Made by a program: the position numbers and the translations under genes
The notes under the pieces: generated by a model
What the model was told of the DNA's origin: nothing
The model's input: only the letters and a program-made list of their open reading frames with translations
The model's database searches: none
NCBI GenBank assembly: GCA_947494705.1
Contig: CANLVN010000001.1
Coordinates: forward strand, 1,183,636-1,247,635
Reading direction: 5' to 3'
DNA: 64,000 nt
DNA from: an uncultured Erythrobacter sp.
GTDB taxonomy: Bacteria > Pseudomonadota > Alphaproteobacteria > Sphingomonadales > Sphingomonadaceae
In this document: positions 34,467 to 42,501 of the stretch, in pieces
How positions within the stretch are numbered: position 1 is the stretch's first letter
Layout of the letters: the number at the start of each line of letters is the position of its first letter

Positions 34467-35663
34467 ATGCAGACCATGACCAAGGTTGAACGGATCGAAT
34501 CCATCGGCAACGCCGCAGAGGCGATGATCGACTTTGTCGAGAACAAGCACACACAGCTGACCGACAGCGTGATGCGCATTCCCGCCGATGCTTATAGCGA
34601 CCCCGAGCAGTGGCAACGCGAAATCGACGTCATCTTCAAGAAAGTGCCGCTGATGCTCGCCTTCACCGCCGAGCTCAAGGAGCCGGGTAGCTACAAGGCG
34701 ATGGAAGCGGTCGGCATGCCGGTCCTCATCACCCGCGACAAGCAAGGCAAGGCGCATGCCTTTCTCAACGTCTGCTCTCATCGCGGCGCGCCCGTTGCGG
34801 AGGATGGCCACGGCAAGTGCTCGCGCTTCGTGTGCCCCTATCACGCATGGACCTACGGCCTCGACGGGAAGCTGCTCGCCGTGGCTGAGAAGGAACTGTT
34901 CGGCGATGTCGACAAGAAAGAGCGCGCGCTGCGCGAACTGCCTTGTGAAGAGCATGCGGGCATGATTTTCGTGTGCCTGGACCCCGATGGTTCGATCGAC
35001 ATCGACGGATATTTCCAAGGCGCGCTTGGTGATTACGAGGACCTCGATCTTGCCAATTGGAGCTACCTCGGCAGTCACGAGATTCACGGCGCCAATTGGA
35101 AGATCGCCTATGACGGATATCTCGAAGGCTATCACTTCGCCGCGCTCCATCCCGATACGGTCCACCCGCGGACCCCGGCGAACCGGATGAGCTTCGACTT
35201 TTTCGGACCGCACATGCGGATCGGCTTTCCGCATCATGCGATTGCCGAAAACCTTGAAAGCGTTCCTCGCGAAGAATGGGGAACGCAGGAAAACAACGGC
35301 TTCGACTTCGTGCGTATCCTGTTCCCCAATGTCTCCTGCTTCATCGCGCCAGAGATCACGCAGATCGCACAGATCTTCCCCGGACCGACGCCCGACAAGA
35401 ACCGTACCGTGCTAAACTATCTGCGGCGCGAACCCTACAAGGATGATGACGATCGCGAGGCGACCGAAGGTTTCATCACCTTCTTCCGCGATGTGACCTA
35501 TCAGGAAGACTATCTGATGGGTGAGGCTATCCAGAAGGGCGTCGAGACCGGCGCGCACAAGGAACTGGTGTTCGGCCGCAACGAGATCGGCAACCAGCAT
35601 TTCCACAAGTGGCTCACTTGGTATCTGGACGAGAACCTCGACGCACCGAAGCCTGTAGCTTGA
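34467..35663 (+). CDS. Rieske oxygenase alpha subunit
   Basis: 398 aa terminal oxygenase. The Rieske domain has Cys103-x-His105 (NVCSHRG) and Cys123-xx-His126 (CPYHAWTYG). The mononuclear iron site has His223 and His228 in GYHFAALHP. Glu220 sits at the position of the electron-bridging Asp of naphthalene dioxygenase. A GGGAGA is only 3 nt before the ATG at 34467 and 12 nt before an ATG at 34476, so either start is possible. Divergent from the acyl-CoA synthetase; the EthD gene starts in its stop (TTGA). No beta subunit is present. Confidence 0.88.
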   Translation: MQTMTKVERIESIGNAAEAMIDFVENKHTQLTDSVMRIPADAYSDPEQWQREIDVIFKKVPLMLAFTAELKEPGSYKAMEAVGMPVLITRDKQGKAHAFLNVCSHRGAPVAEDGHGKCSRFVCPYHAWTYGLDGKLLAVAEKELFGDVDKKERALRELPCEEHAGMIFVCLDPDGSIDIDGYFQGALGDYEDLDLANWSYLGSHEIHGANWKIAYDGYLEGYHFAALHPDTVHPRTPANRMSFDFFGPHMRIGFPHHAIAENLESVPREEWGTQENNGFDFVRILFPNVSCFIAPEITQIAQIFPGPTPDKNRTVLNYLRREPYKDDDDREATEGFITFFRDVTYQEDYLMGEAIQKGVETGAHKELVFGRNEIGNQHFHKWLTWYLDENLDAPKPVA

Positions 35664-36019
35664 GCGTCACGCTGATCACCCTGCTCAAGCGCCGCGAAGG
35701 TATGAGCAAGGCGGATTTCACCGCTTATTACGAGGCGAACCACCGCGCCATTGGCGAGCAGGTCCTGTCGGGCTTTGCCTCACGCTATGTCCGCAAGCAC
35801 CTGCACCCGCTCGATGGCGAAACGCAGGAATTTGACGCCGACGTCGTACTGCAAATCACCTTCCCAGACCGGCAAAGGATGGAGGGCTTCTTCGAACACG
35901 TCGCAAAGCCCGACATCGCCGCGATGATTGCCGAGGATGAAGAAAAGCTCTTCGACCGTTCACGCATTCGCGTGTTTACGGTCGAAGAGCATGAGTCCGA
36001 CCTGCCGCAGGTGGACTAG
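35660..36019 (+). CDS. EthD-domain protein
   Basis: 119 aa small alpha+beta-barrel protein. The segment LITLLKRREGMSKADFTAYYEANH and the C-terminal DRSRIRVFTVEEHE match the EthD domain, named after a protein needed for P450-dependent degradation of ethyl tert-butyl ether. The most likely start is the TTG at 35660, which overlaps the Rieske oxygenase stop (TTGA); an internal ATG at 35702 would remove part of the first strand. It is coupled to the oxygenase and convergent with a SnoaL-like gene only 3 bp away. The role is likely accessory (stability or isomerisation), but unproven. Confidence 0.75.
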   Translation: MSVTLITLLKRREGMSKADFTAYYEANHRAIGEQVLSGFASRYVRKHLHPLDGETQEFDADVVLQITFPDRQRMEGFFEHVAKPDIAAMIAEDEEKLFDRSRIRVFTVEEHESDLPQVD

Positions 36020-36022
36020 GGC

Positions 36023-36466
36023 CTAACCACGTTCCTCGTGGATGATGCGATAGGCGCGGTACACGAAGAGCCACTGGCCATCGCGCTTTTCGAGCTTGTC
36101 ATCATAACGACCTGCCCCGCGCACAAGCTGCCCATCATTGTGCGGGTCTTCGTAAACTTCGTGAGTGTATCCGGTCGACGTGGCCGTATCGCCGTCGACC
36201 TCGATCGCGCCGGGTTCCATGAAGTAGACCATCGGCTTTTCCATCTTGCTGGTGCCGTAGACTTTCATGGATTCGATCCAGTTGCTGACAATCGTCTCCT
36301 TGCCCTCGAACACACCCAGATCGGGATATTCGGGCAATTCCCAACGGGCATCCTCGGCCCAGATCGAGCCCCAGATCTCAGGATCCTGGCTCATCACGCC
36401 ATGGGCGTGGGTATTCATCAATTCGCGGATCGCAATGCGATCTTCCAGCGGTCCGGTAAATGCCAT
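36023..36466 (-). CDS. SnoaL-like (NTF2-fold) protein
   Basis: 147 aa protein with MAFTGPLEDRIAIRELMN at its start, WAEDARWELPEYPDL, and AGRYDDKLEKRDGQWLFVYRAYR near the C-terminus. It is a clear paralogue of the protein at 25238-25666. An AGGGAGAGACTGA ribosome site precedes the ATG on the minus strand. It follows the SDR at 36478 by 11 bp and so belongs to the leftward unit Rieske oxygenase, SDR, SnoaL. The fold is known for isomerases and dehydratases; here it may supply such a step or bind the oxygenase, as inference. Confidence 0.8.
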   Translation of the reverse strand: MAFTGPLEDRIAIRELMNTHAHGVMSQDPEIWGSIWAEDARWELPEYPDLGVFEGKETIVSNWIESMKVYGTSKMEKPMVYFMEPGAIEVDGDTATSTGYTHEVYEDPHNDGQLVRGAGRYDDKLEKRDGQWLFVYRAYRIIHEERG

Positions 36467-36477
36467 TCAGTCTCTCC

Positions 36478-37158
36478 CTACCAGGCGTGTTCTTCGCCAT
36501 TCCACTTATAGAAATCGCCGCTCTTCTCGAGCGTCCATTCTTCGGCCAGTTTTTTCACGCCGGCAGCACTTTCCTGCGGCGTTATTTCGGCGTCCGGGCC
36601 GCCCATGTCGGTCTGAACGTAACCGGGATGGACCAGTCCGACGACGATGCCGCGATCCTTCAGATCGATCGCGACCGAACGCATCATCCGGTTCAGCCCG
36701 GCTTTCGATGCGACGTAGGGGTAAAACCCGCCATACGGCCACGTGGAAGCGGCCAACTGGCTTGAGAAGTTGATGATCTTGCTGCCCTCGCTCATGCGCG
36801 GCAAAAACGCTCTCAACACGCGCAGCGGCCCTTTCAGCATGATCTCGATCGCATCGTCGAAAGTGTCCCAGTCGCCGGATTCGAGCATCGGCTCGGTCTT
36901 CCCGACAATCCCGCCGACGATGTAGAGCAGGTCAACGCTATCCGACCCGGTTTCGCCAGCTGCGGCGGTGACCGATGCATCATTGCCCATGTCGATCGCA
37001 TGCGCCGACAGCGATGCCTTGTCCGAGAGGTCCTGCAGTCCTTCCGCTTCGGAAGGGTTCCTGGCGAAAGCGAACACGCGATCGCCGGCATCCAGATGCT
37101 GACGAACCAGCTCCAGACCGATGCCGCGAGAAGCCCCCACTACGTAAACATTTGCCAT
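36478..37158 (-). CDS. SDR family protein (C-factor/CsgA-like)
   Basis: 226 aa SDR of the short C-factor type. GASRGIG (8-14) cofactor loop, catalytic Ser132/133 and YVASK (Tyr148, Lys152). The NNAG region is degenerate (VGGIVG), typical of this subgroup. Its start codon touches the last base of the upstream Rieske oxygenase stop (TAATG), so it is co-translated with it. This SDR probably oxidises the hydroxyl or diol made by that oxygenase. Confidence 0.85.
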   Translation of the reverse strand: MANVYVVGASRGIGLELVRQHLDAGDRVFAFARNPSEAEGLQDLSDKASLSAHAIDMGNDASVTAAAGETGSDSVDLLYIVGGIVGKTEPMLESGDWDTFDDAIEIMLKGPLRVLRAFLPRMSEGSKIINFSSQLAASTWPYGGFYPYVASKAGLNRMMRSVAIDLKDRGIVVGLVHPGYVQTDMGGPDAEITPQESAAGVKKLAEEWTLEKSGDFYKWNGEEHAW

Positions 37159-38501
37159 TATGGCTTCCTTCCTTCGAGCCAGTCGTTGAGCACTTCATGG
37201 AAGAAACGCACCTTGGTTTCCTGAGCCGAAAGATAGGCGTCGGCATAACCACGCGAGTGCATTCCTGCCTGCATTCCCTCGGCGAGTTCCATATCCTGAT
37301 AGACGATCTGGCCTTCGAGTTCGGGAATGCCACGGCCCTGATCGAAGTCGCGATGCTCGCACTCCAGGACTTCGCGCAGCGGCTTCGGGCCCGCCATGAC
37401 TGATTCGACCTCAGTCTGACCTTCAACCGGAAAAGCCATGCACCACAGGTCGAAATAGCATTTCTCGGGATCGGTCGGATGCGGTTCCGATCGAAAGAAA
37501 ACGAGGTTGTCCGGCAAGAAGCTGATCGTCACGTTCGGGAACATCACCGTGTGCGGGCTGTCGGTGATTTCTTCCTCGTTGAGATGCTCGTAATGGAGAT
37601 AGCCTTTTTCCTTCCAGAGCTTGCGCTTCGCTTCTTTCAGGTCCTTCCACCCCTGAATTGCGAACTCCTCGTAGGAATCGTAGCTCTCGGGATCGATACC
37701 CCATTTGCGTAATTCGCCTTCGAACATGGCGTTGCCGCCACCCGCGGGCCGGTCCGTCAGCGACGGTCGCATAGGCTGGACCGTGCGCCCCAAACCATTG
37801 GGCCAGATTTCAAGCCGTGCAGAATCGACGTCCTGGTCGATCCAGGGCGGCACCTGGGGGTGTGCTGTGCGGGTGTGGTAGCTTTCCGAGAAGTTGTCGG
37901 TCACGAACTTCCAGTTGGCGTTCAAGGCGATCCTGTACCAGGCGACCCGGACCGCCGTGTCCATGGCATACCGGTCGTACACTTCCATCATGGGATAGAG
38001 ATAATCGTGCAGGCTGGGAGCGTTCTCGTCCATGGAATACCAGACGAACCCACCCCACGTTTCACACGGAAGTTCCTTCAGCTTCGCCTTGCCGCAGGGG
38101 CTGCCTTGGGGAAAGTCCTCCGGATCCTGTGCAAACTCGACCACTCCATCAAGACCATGGCGCCATCCGTGATACGGACAGGTAAAGGCATCCACCGACG
38201 AAGACTCATTGACCAGCCGCATGCCACGGTGCGCGCATGAGTTGTAGAAAGCCTTCACCGAACCATCGTGCTGCCGCACGCAGATCACGGATTCCTTCAT
38301 GAAGTTATGGACGACATAATCGCCCGGCTCTTCCAACTCAGCAGTGCGTCCGGCGACATGCCAGATCTTGGTCCATAGATTGTCCCACTCCTTCTGCGCG
38401 AATTCTTCCGAGTAGTAGCGGTCACCAGTGATGGGATCCCCTCGTAGGTTCGATGGATCACGGCCATTCATAGGCGGGGGGACAGTTGCCTGTACGTTCA
38501 T
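37158..38501 (-). CDS. Rieske oxygenase alpha subunit
   Basis: 447 aa oxygenase. Rieske ligands Cys89-x-His91 (NSCAHRG) and Cys108-xx-His111 (CPYHGWRHG); catalytic iron site DNFSESYHTRTAHP (His209, His214) with Glu206 in the bridging position. It is very similar in spacing to the alpha subunit at 44685, where the same residues occupy the same numbers, so they are recent paralogues. The start follows GGGAGAAAATGCG. The motif at 38567-38576 (site D) lies 66 bp upstream. SDR and SnoaL genes follow. It has no beta subunit gene and no adjacent reductase. Confidence 0.9.
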   Translation of the reverse strand: MNVQATVPPPMNGRDPSNLRGDPITGDRYYSEEFAQKEWDNLWTKIWHVAGRTAELEEPGDYVVHNFMKESVICVRQHDGSVKAFYNSCAHRGMRLVNESSSVDAFTCPYHGWRHGLDGVVEFAQDPEDFPQGSPCGKAKLKELPCETWGGFVWYSMDENAPSLHDYLYPMMEVYDRYAMDTAVRVAWYRIALNANWKFVTDNFSESYHTRTAHPQVPPWIDQDVDSARLEIWPNGLGRTVQPMRPSLTDRPAGGGNAMFEGELRKWGIDPESYDSYEEFAIQGWKDLKEAKRKLWKEKGYLHYEHLNEEEITDSPHTVMFPNVTISFLPDNLVFFRSEPHPTDPEKCYFDLWCMAFPVEGQTEVESVMAGPKPLREVLECEHRDFDQGRGIPELEGQIVYQDMELAEGMQAGMHSRGYADAYLSAQETKVRFFHEVLNDWLEGRKP

Positions 38502-38566
38502 CGCATTTTCTCCCAAGCGATCAGGCAAAGGATAATGCCCCGTGCGGCGCGGCACGCAAACTATCA

Positions 38567-38576
38567 CATCTGACAG
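38567..38576. promoter_or_regulatory. shared motif site D upstream of Rieske oxygenase
   Basis: CATCTGACAG within ATCACATCTGACAGAAAT. It resembles the CAYCTGTGA core of sites A, C and E and contains CTGACA like the left arm of site A. It lies 66 bp from the oxygenase start at 38501. It is the weakest match of the five. Confidence 0.35.
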
Positions 38577-38580
38577 AAAT

Positions 38581-38601
38581 CCGGCCCTACTGCCGGTTTT
38601 T
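38581..38601 (-). terminator. hairpin after the TetR gene
   Basis: CCGGC (38581-38585) and GCCGG (38592-38596) form a 5-bp stem directly after the TetR stop. Read in the TetR direction it is preceded by an A run and followed by ATTTCTG, so termination would be weak; the T run faces the other strand. Confidence 0.35.
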
Positions 38602-39238
38602 ACCGATCGGCCTGCTCGTAGATCGTCTCGATCAGCTTGACGAGCTGGTCTCGGACCGCGCTGCGGCGCTCAGGATTGCCCATGAAGGGTCGATTCACCA
38701 GCAACCCGAGATGCACGGCCGCGACAAAGTCGCTTGCCAATTGCATGGCTTCGCGCCGCTGCTCCCACTGAGGGAACACCTTCTCCATTTCTTCCGCCCA
38801 TTCGCGATCGAACGCATTCGTGGCGGGGACCAGCAGGGCGGCCAGTTCCTTGTCGGTCCGGGCCGCCACTGCCAATTCGACATATGCGGCATATTCCGGG
38901 AGTTGCACACAATCCCAATGGACCTGCGCTCCATGGGCGATGAAGTCCTCAGGGTCGGCGCTTTCGATCGAGGAGGTGTCATCGCCGAGAAAGAACTCGA
39001 GCCTGCGGTGCAATACATGATCGATCAGGGCAGAAACCAGCTCCGCCCGGTTGGCGAAGTGATGGTGCATGGCACCGCGAGAAACCTCCGCTCGCTTGGT
39101 CACCTCGGTTGTGGTGAGGCCGGAATAGCCGACATCCACAAGGCATTCGACGGCCGCACGCAAGATCGCATCACGCGTCATTGCGGACTTCTGCTGCTGC
39201 CAGCGAATCGCCCCTTCCTCCTCTTGCCTGGTCGCCAA
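38600..39238 (-). CDS. TetR-family transcriptional regulator
   Basis: 212 aa regulator. The N-terminal HTH (about residues 20-68) shows the TetR signature in AILRAAVECLVDVGYSGLTT followed by KRAEVSRGAMHHHFANRAEL. The C-terminal helical domain binds a ligand, which is not predictable here. Divergent from the TonB receptor at 39431 and beside the Rieske oxygenase at 38501, so it may sense the substrate and control the receptor, the oxygenases and the shared-motif promoters. A 12-bp palindrome lies directly before its own start. Confidence 0.88.
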   Translation of the reverse strand: MATRQEEEGAIRWQQQKSAMTRDAILRAAVECLVDVGYSGLTTTEVTKRAEVSRGAMHHHFANRAELVSALIDHVLHRRLEFFLGDDTSSIESADPEDFIAHGAQVHWDCVQLPEYAAYVELAVAARTDKELAALLVPATNAFDREWAEEMEKVFPQWEQRREAMQLASDFVAAVHLGLLVNRPFMGNPERRSAVRDQLVKLIETIYEQADR

Positions 39239-39251
39239 ACCTAACCCCCAT

Positions 39252-39263
39252 TCCTGCGCAGGA
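39252..39263. promoter_or_regulatory. 12-bp palindrome at TetR start (candidate autoregulatory operator)
   Basis: TCCTGCGCAGGA is a perfect palindrome 14-25 bp upstream of the TetR start codon, inside the region between TetR and the TonB receptor. TetR proteins bind palindromes of this size or larger. A palindrome of this length also arises by chance in GC-rich DNA, so it needs experimental support. Confidence 0.35.
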
Positions 39264-39367
39264 CTCTTGTCTTGCCACCTCTACGAAGTGGGCTGTTCGG
39301 TCTTCCTAGCCAAAAGCCCAGCTTGCGTCACGCCTCCACCCAAAGCAAAAACAGACAAACCCGCCGG

Positions 39368-39378
39368 TTTCACAGATG
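39368..39378. promoter_or_regulatory. shared motif site E upstream of TonB receptor
   Basis: TTTCACAGATG. Ten of eleven bases equal the TTTCACAGGTG of site A, and its reverse complement is CATCTGTGAAA. It lies 53 bp before the TonB receptor start at 39431. Confidence 0.45.
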
Positions 39379-39430
39379 CGGGAGTAACAGCCGCCTTCGA
39401 ACGCGAGGGCGCAAGGGAGAGAGTATCAAA

Positions 39431-41647
39431 ATGCTGAAGTCAGGCACGTCCAAACTGTTGAGTTCATCCGTCCTAGCAATGGTCGCTACGAATGCGATGG
39501 CGCAGGAGGTCGAAACGCCAGAAGGTACCGCCACAGGCGGTGTGAACGAAATTGTCGTTACAGCTCAAAAAGAGCGTCAGAACATTCAGGATGTCCCGAT
39601 TTCGATCACTGCGCTGTCGGGCGAGACACTGGAAGATACGCGCGTCAACAACGTCCTCGATCTATCCAACACCCTCCCCAATGTGCAAATCAACTCGTTC
39701 TCGAATTCACCGGATTCGGCCGTCTTCACAATCCGCGGAATCGGCGTGAACGATGCCGATCCCTATGTCGGCACCACGGTTTCGGTTGTCGTCGACGGGG
39801 TTGTCGTAGGGGTCAATACCGCTGCCTTGCTCTCGCTGTTCGACATCGATCGGGTGGAGGTTCTGCGCGGCCCTCAAGGGACGCTGTTCGGCGCGAACAC
39901 CACCGGCGGGGTCGTGAACGTGGTCACAAAGCAACCGACCGGCGTGCTGGAAGGCGAGGCTCAGCTTGTTTACGGCAATTACGGGCAGATCGAGGCGAAC
40001 GCTTCGCTCAATTTCCCTATCGGCCGGGACTTCGCGGGCAAGATCAGCGTTCTGCACAATTCCAATAATGGCTATTTCCGCAATTACCTCGATGGAGAGC
40101 GGCTCGGCGCGCGCAACATCACCTCGGTAAGAGGCTATCTGCAATATGACGATGGCAATTACGATGCGACGGTCATCGGAGAATACACCGGGAGCAGGAA
40201 CGACTCGCAGACGGGTGTTCTGATAGCGGAGCCCGGGGACCTGTTCTTCACGCCGGGTCAGACCGAAGACCCGTTTGATTTCAAGCGCGGCCAGTCGGAC
40301 GACCAACCCAATTCCAATGATCGCGATACCTATTCGCTGACGCTCACCCAGAACCTCGACACGTCGATCGGCACGCTGACCTCGATCACGAACTATCGGG
40401 AGTACGACAATCTGCTGTTCTCAGATGACGACGCGACCACGGACGTGTTGCTTCAGACCAGGCGCGAGGTGAAGCACCATCAGTTCAGCCAGGAACTGCG
40501 CAATCTCGTCGATGTCACGGACACGACCCGACTGATCGTGGGTGCTTTCTATTTCGAACAGGAATACTCTCTGGAGCAGGATGGCAAGCTCGACGGATTT
40601 TCACCTGGGGTCGGACAGCCGCAGACACAGGATCAGAAGAACTGGTCAGCATCCATTTTTGCTCAGGCCTATCAGGACCTGACCCCTGATCTCACCGTTC
40701 AACTGGGTCTTCGCTACAGCCATGAAAAAACCGAGGCTGTTTCGACCTCGGCCAATTCGATCAGTCCGGATGGCGGACCCGCCGATTTCGACAATCCCAT
40801 CATCCCGGGGACGCTGGTCGTCGCCTCTGGCGAAGAGAGCTGGAACAATATCGGCTGGAAGATCGGTCTGGACTACCAGGCGAGCGACGATGTCCTGCTT
40901 TACGGATATTATGCTCGCGGGTTCAAATCGGGCGGCTTTACTGGTCGCATCGTAATTGCCGAAGACATCGGGCCGTTCGATCCGGAAAAGGTCGATACGT
41001 TCGAAGTCGGCTTCAAGTCGGACCTGCTCGACCGCCGTCTGCGACTGAACTTCGCGGCTTTTCTCAACAAGTATAACGACCAGCAGGTCGTGCAGAACCT
41101 GACCTTCCCGTCGGGCGCCAATTCGGCCACGATTACCAATGCTGGCCGGTCGGAAAGCAAGGGCTTCGAGATCGAGGCGACAGCAGTTCCGGTCGACGGC
41201 CTGACACTTACAGGCGCGCTCGCCTATCTCGACGCTGAATACAAGGAATACGATACTCAGGTTCTCGATGCGATGGGCAACCTCGTGCCCGTTTCCTTTG
41301 CCGGCAACGAATTGCTCAATTCACCGGATTGGAATGCCAGCGCAGGCGTCAATTGGGAAAACGAGGTCGGCCCCGGCCTTCTGAACCTCGGCGCGCAGTA
41401 CAGCTACACCAGTTCGAAATTTACCGGTTTCACGAACCTGCCGGTCGAACTCGTTCCCTCCATCGAACTGGTCAACGCCTATGCAAGCTATTCCCCTGAC
41501 AATTCGGGGCTCACGATCGGCGTGTGGGCACGCAATCTGTTCGACGAGGAATATTTCAACCAGCGATTGAACCTTACCGGGATCGGTACGCTCGCTTCGA
41601 TCGGTGCACCGCGAACCTACGGTGTCGACCTTCGGATTGAGTTTTAA
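39431..41647 (+). CDS. TonB-dependent outer-membrane receptor
   Basis: 738 aa receptor with a signal peptide (MLKSGTSKLLSSSVLAMVA..., cleavage near AMAQ), TonB box NEIVVTAQKERQNIQD, plug with FDIDRVEVLRGPQGTLFGA and TTGGVVNVVT, and a barrel ending YGVDLRIEF. The start at 39431 follows GGGAGAGAG; the longer frame is not a signal sequence. It is divergent from TetR and followed after 57 bp by an SDR, then the CYP101-like P450. Likely imports the substrate of this catabolic region. Confidence 0.93.
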   Translation: MLKSGTSKLLSSSVLAMVATNAMAQEVETPEGTATGGVNEIVVTAQKERQNIQDVPISITALSGETLEDTRVNNVLDLSNTLPNVQINSFSNSPDSAVFTIRGIGVNDADPYVGTTVSVVVDGVVVGVNTAALLSLFDIDRVEVLRGPQGTLFGANTTGGVVNVVTKQPTGVLEGEAQLVYGNYGQIEANASLNFPIGRDFAGKISVLHNSNNGYFRNYLDGERLGARNITSVRGYLQYDDGNYDATVIGEYTGSRNDSQTGVLIAEPGDLFFTPGQTEDPFDFKRGQSDDQPNSNDRDTYSLTLTQNLDTSIGTLTSITNYREYDNLLFSDDDATTDVLLQTRREVKHHQFSQELRNLVDVTDTTRLIVGAFYFEQEYSLEQDGKLDGFSPGVGQPQTQDQKNWSASIFAQAYQDLTPDLTVQLGLRYSHEKTEAVSTSANSISPDGGPADFDNPIIPGTLVVASGEESWNNIGWKIGLDYQASDDVLLYGYYARGFKSGGFTGRIVIAEDIGPFDPEKVDTFEVGFKSDLLDRRLRLNFAAFLNKYNDQQVVQNLTFPSGANSATITNAGRSESKGFEIEATAVPVDGLTLTGALAYLDAEYKEYDTQVLDAMGNLVPVSFAGNELLNSPDWNASAGVNWENEVGPGLLNLGAQYSYTSSKFTGFTNLPVELVPSIELVNAYASYSPDNSGLTIGVWARNLFDEEYFNQRLNLTGIGTLASIGAPRTYGVDLRIEF

Positions 41648-41704
41648 CCAGCTGCCATCGCGCATCGCGGGTTCGCTTCGGCGGTCCGAGAAAGGATATT
41701 GTTT

Positions 41705-42451
41705 ATGGGAAAGATGGATGGGCTGGTAGCCTTGATTACCGGCGGGGCATCGGGCCTCGGGGCCGAGGATGCCCGAGTGCTCGCCGCCGAGGGAGCCACG
41801 GTCGTCATCACGGATGTGCAGGATGAATTGGGTGAGCAGGTCGCCTCGGAGATCCCGAACTGCACCTATTTCAACCACGACGTTCGTGATGAGGCTCGCT
41901 GGGAAGATATCGTCGCCGAAACCCTCGAAAGGTTTGGACGGCTGGATACCTTAGTCAATAATGCGGGCCTCGTCCGCTTCGCCAATGTCGAAGAGGCGGA
42001 CTACGATGATTTCCGGCTTCAGACCGAAGTGATGCTGAATGGCACCTTCCTCGGGTGCAAGGCGGCGATACCGCACATTTCGCGCGATGGGTCCGGTTCG
42101 ATCATCAACATGGCATCCGTGGCCGGGCTCAAGGGGATAAGCGCGATCCCGGCTTACACCGCGGCCAAGGCAGGGATCATCGGCATGACCCGCTCAATCG
42201 CCGTGCATTGCCGCGAACAAAAGTATCGCATTCGGTGCAACGCCATCGCGCCCGGTGGGATCGTCACCCCGATGACCGACCAGGCACTGGCGGAACTGCC
42301 CGATGGTGATCCCGGACGTGAGCAGACCGAAACCCATGGGATGGGGCAGCCGATCGATATCGCGAACATGGTTTTGTACCTGGCCTGCGCCGACGGGAAG
42401 CACATCACGGGTACGACGATTACGATCGATAATGGCGAGACGATGGACTGA
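41705..42451 (+). CDS. SDR family oxidoreductase
   Basis: 248 aa classical SDR with TGGASGLG (12-19), NNAG (85-88), catalytic Ser138 and YTAAK (Tyr151, Lys155). It ends ITIDNGETMD. The ATG at 41705 gives the usual MGKMDGLVALITGG N-terminus after AGAAAGGA; an ATG two codons earlier is possible. It follows the TonB receptor by 57 bp and precedes the P450 by 50 bp. The combination suggests oxidation of the alcohol made by the P450, analogous to camphor 5-exo-hydroxycamphor dehydrogenase, although that enzyme is an MDR and the analogy is only functional. Confidence 0.88.
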   Translation: MGKMDGLVALITGGASGLGAEDARVLAAEGATVVITDVQDELGEQVASEIPNCTYFNHDVRDEARWEDIVAETLERFGRLDTLVNNAGLVRFANVEEADYDDFRLQTEVMLNGTFLGCKAAIPHISRDGSGSIINMASVAGLKGISAIPAYTAAKAGIIGMTRSIAVHCREQKYRIRCNAIAPGGIVTPMTDQALAELPDGDPGREQTETHGMGQPIDIANMVLYLACADGKHITGTTITIDNGETMD

Positions 42452-42501
42452 CCATGATGGCATGCCGGTTTCGGAAAAAGTGATGCGAAGGATCCAATAA
42501 A

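Noticed and set aside
38486..39244. Plus-strand ORF of 252 aa opposite TetR
   Set aside because: TetR has a clear HTH on the minus strand; the plus frame lacks any family features.
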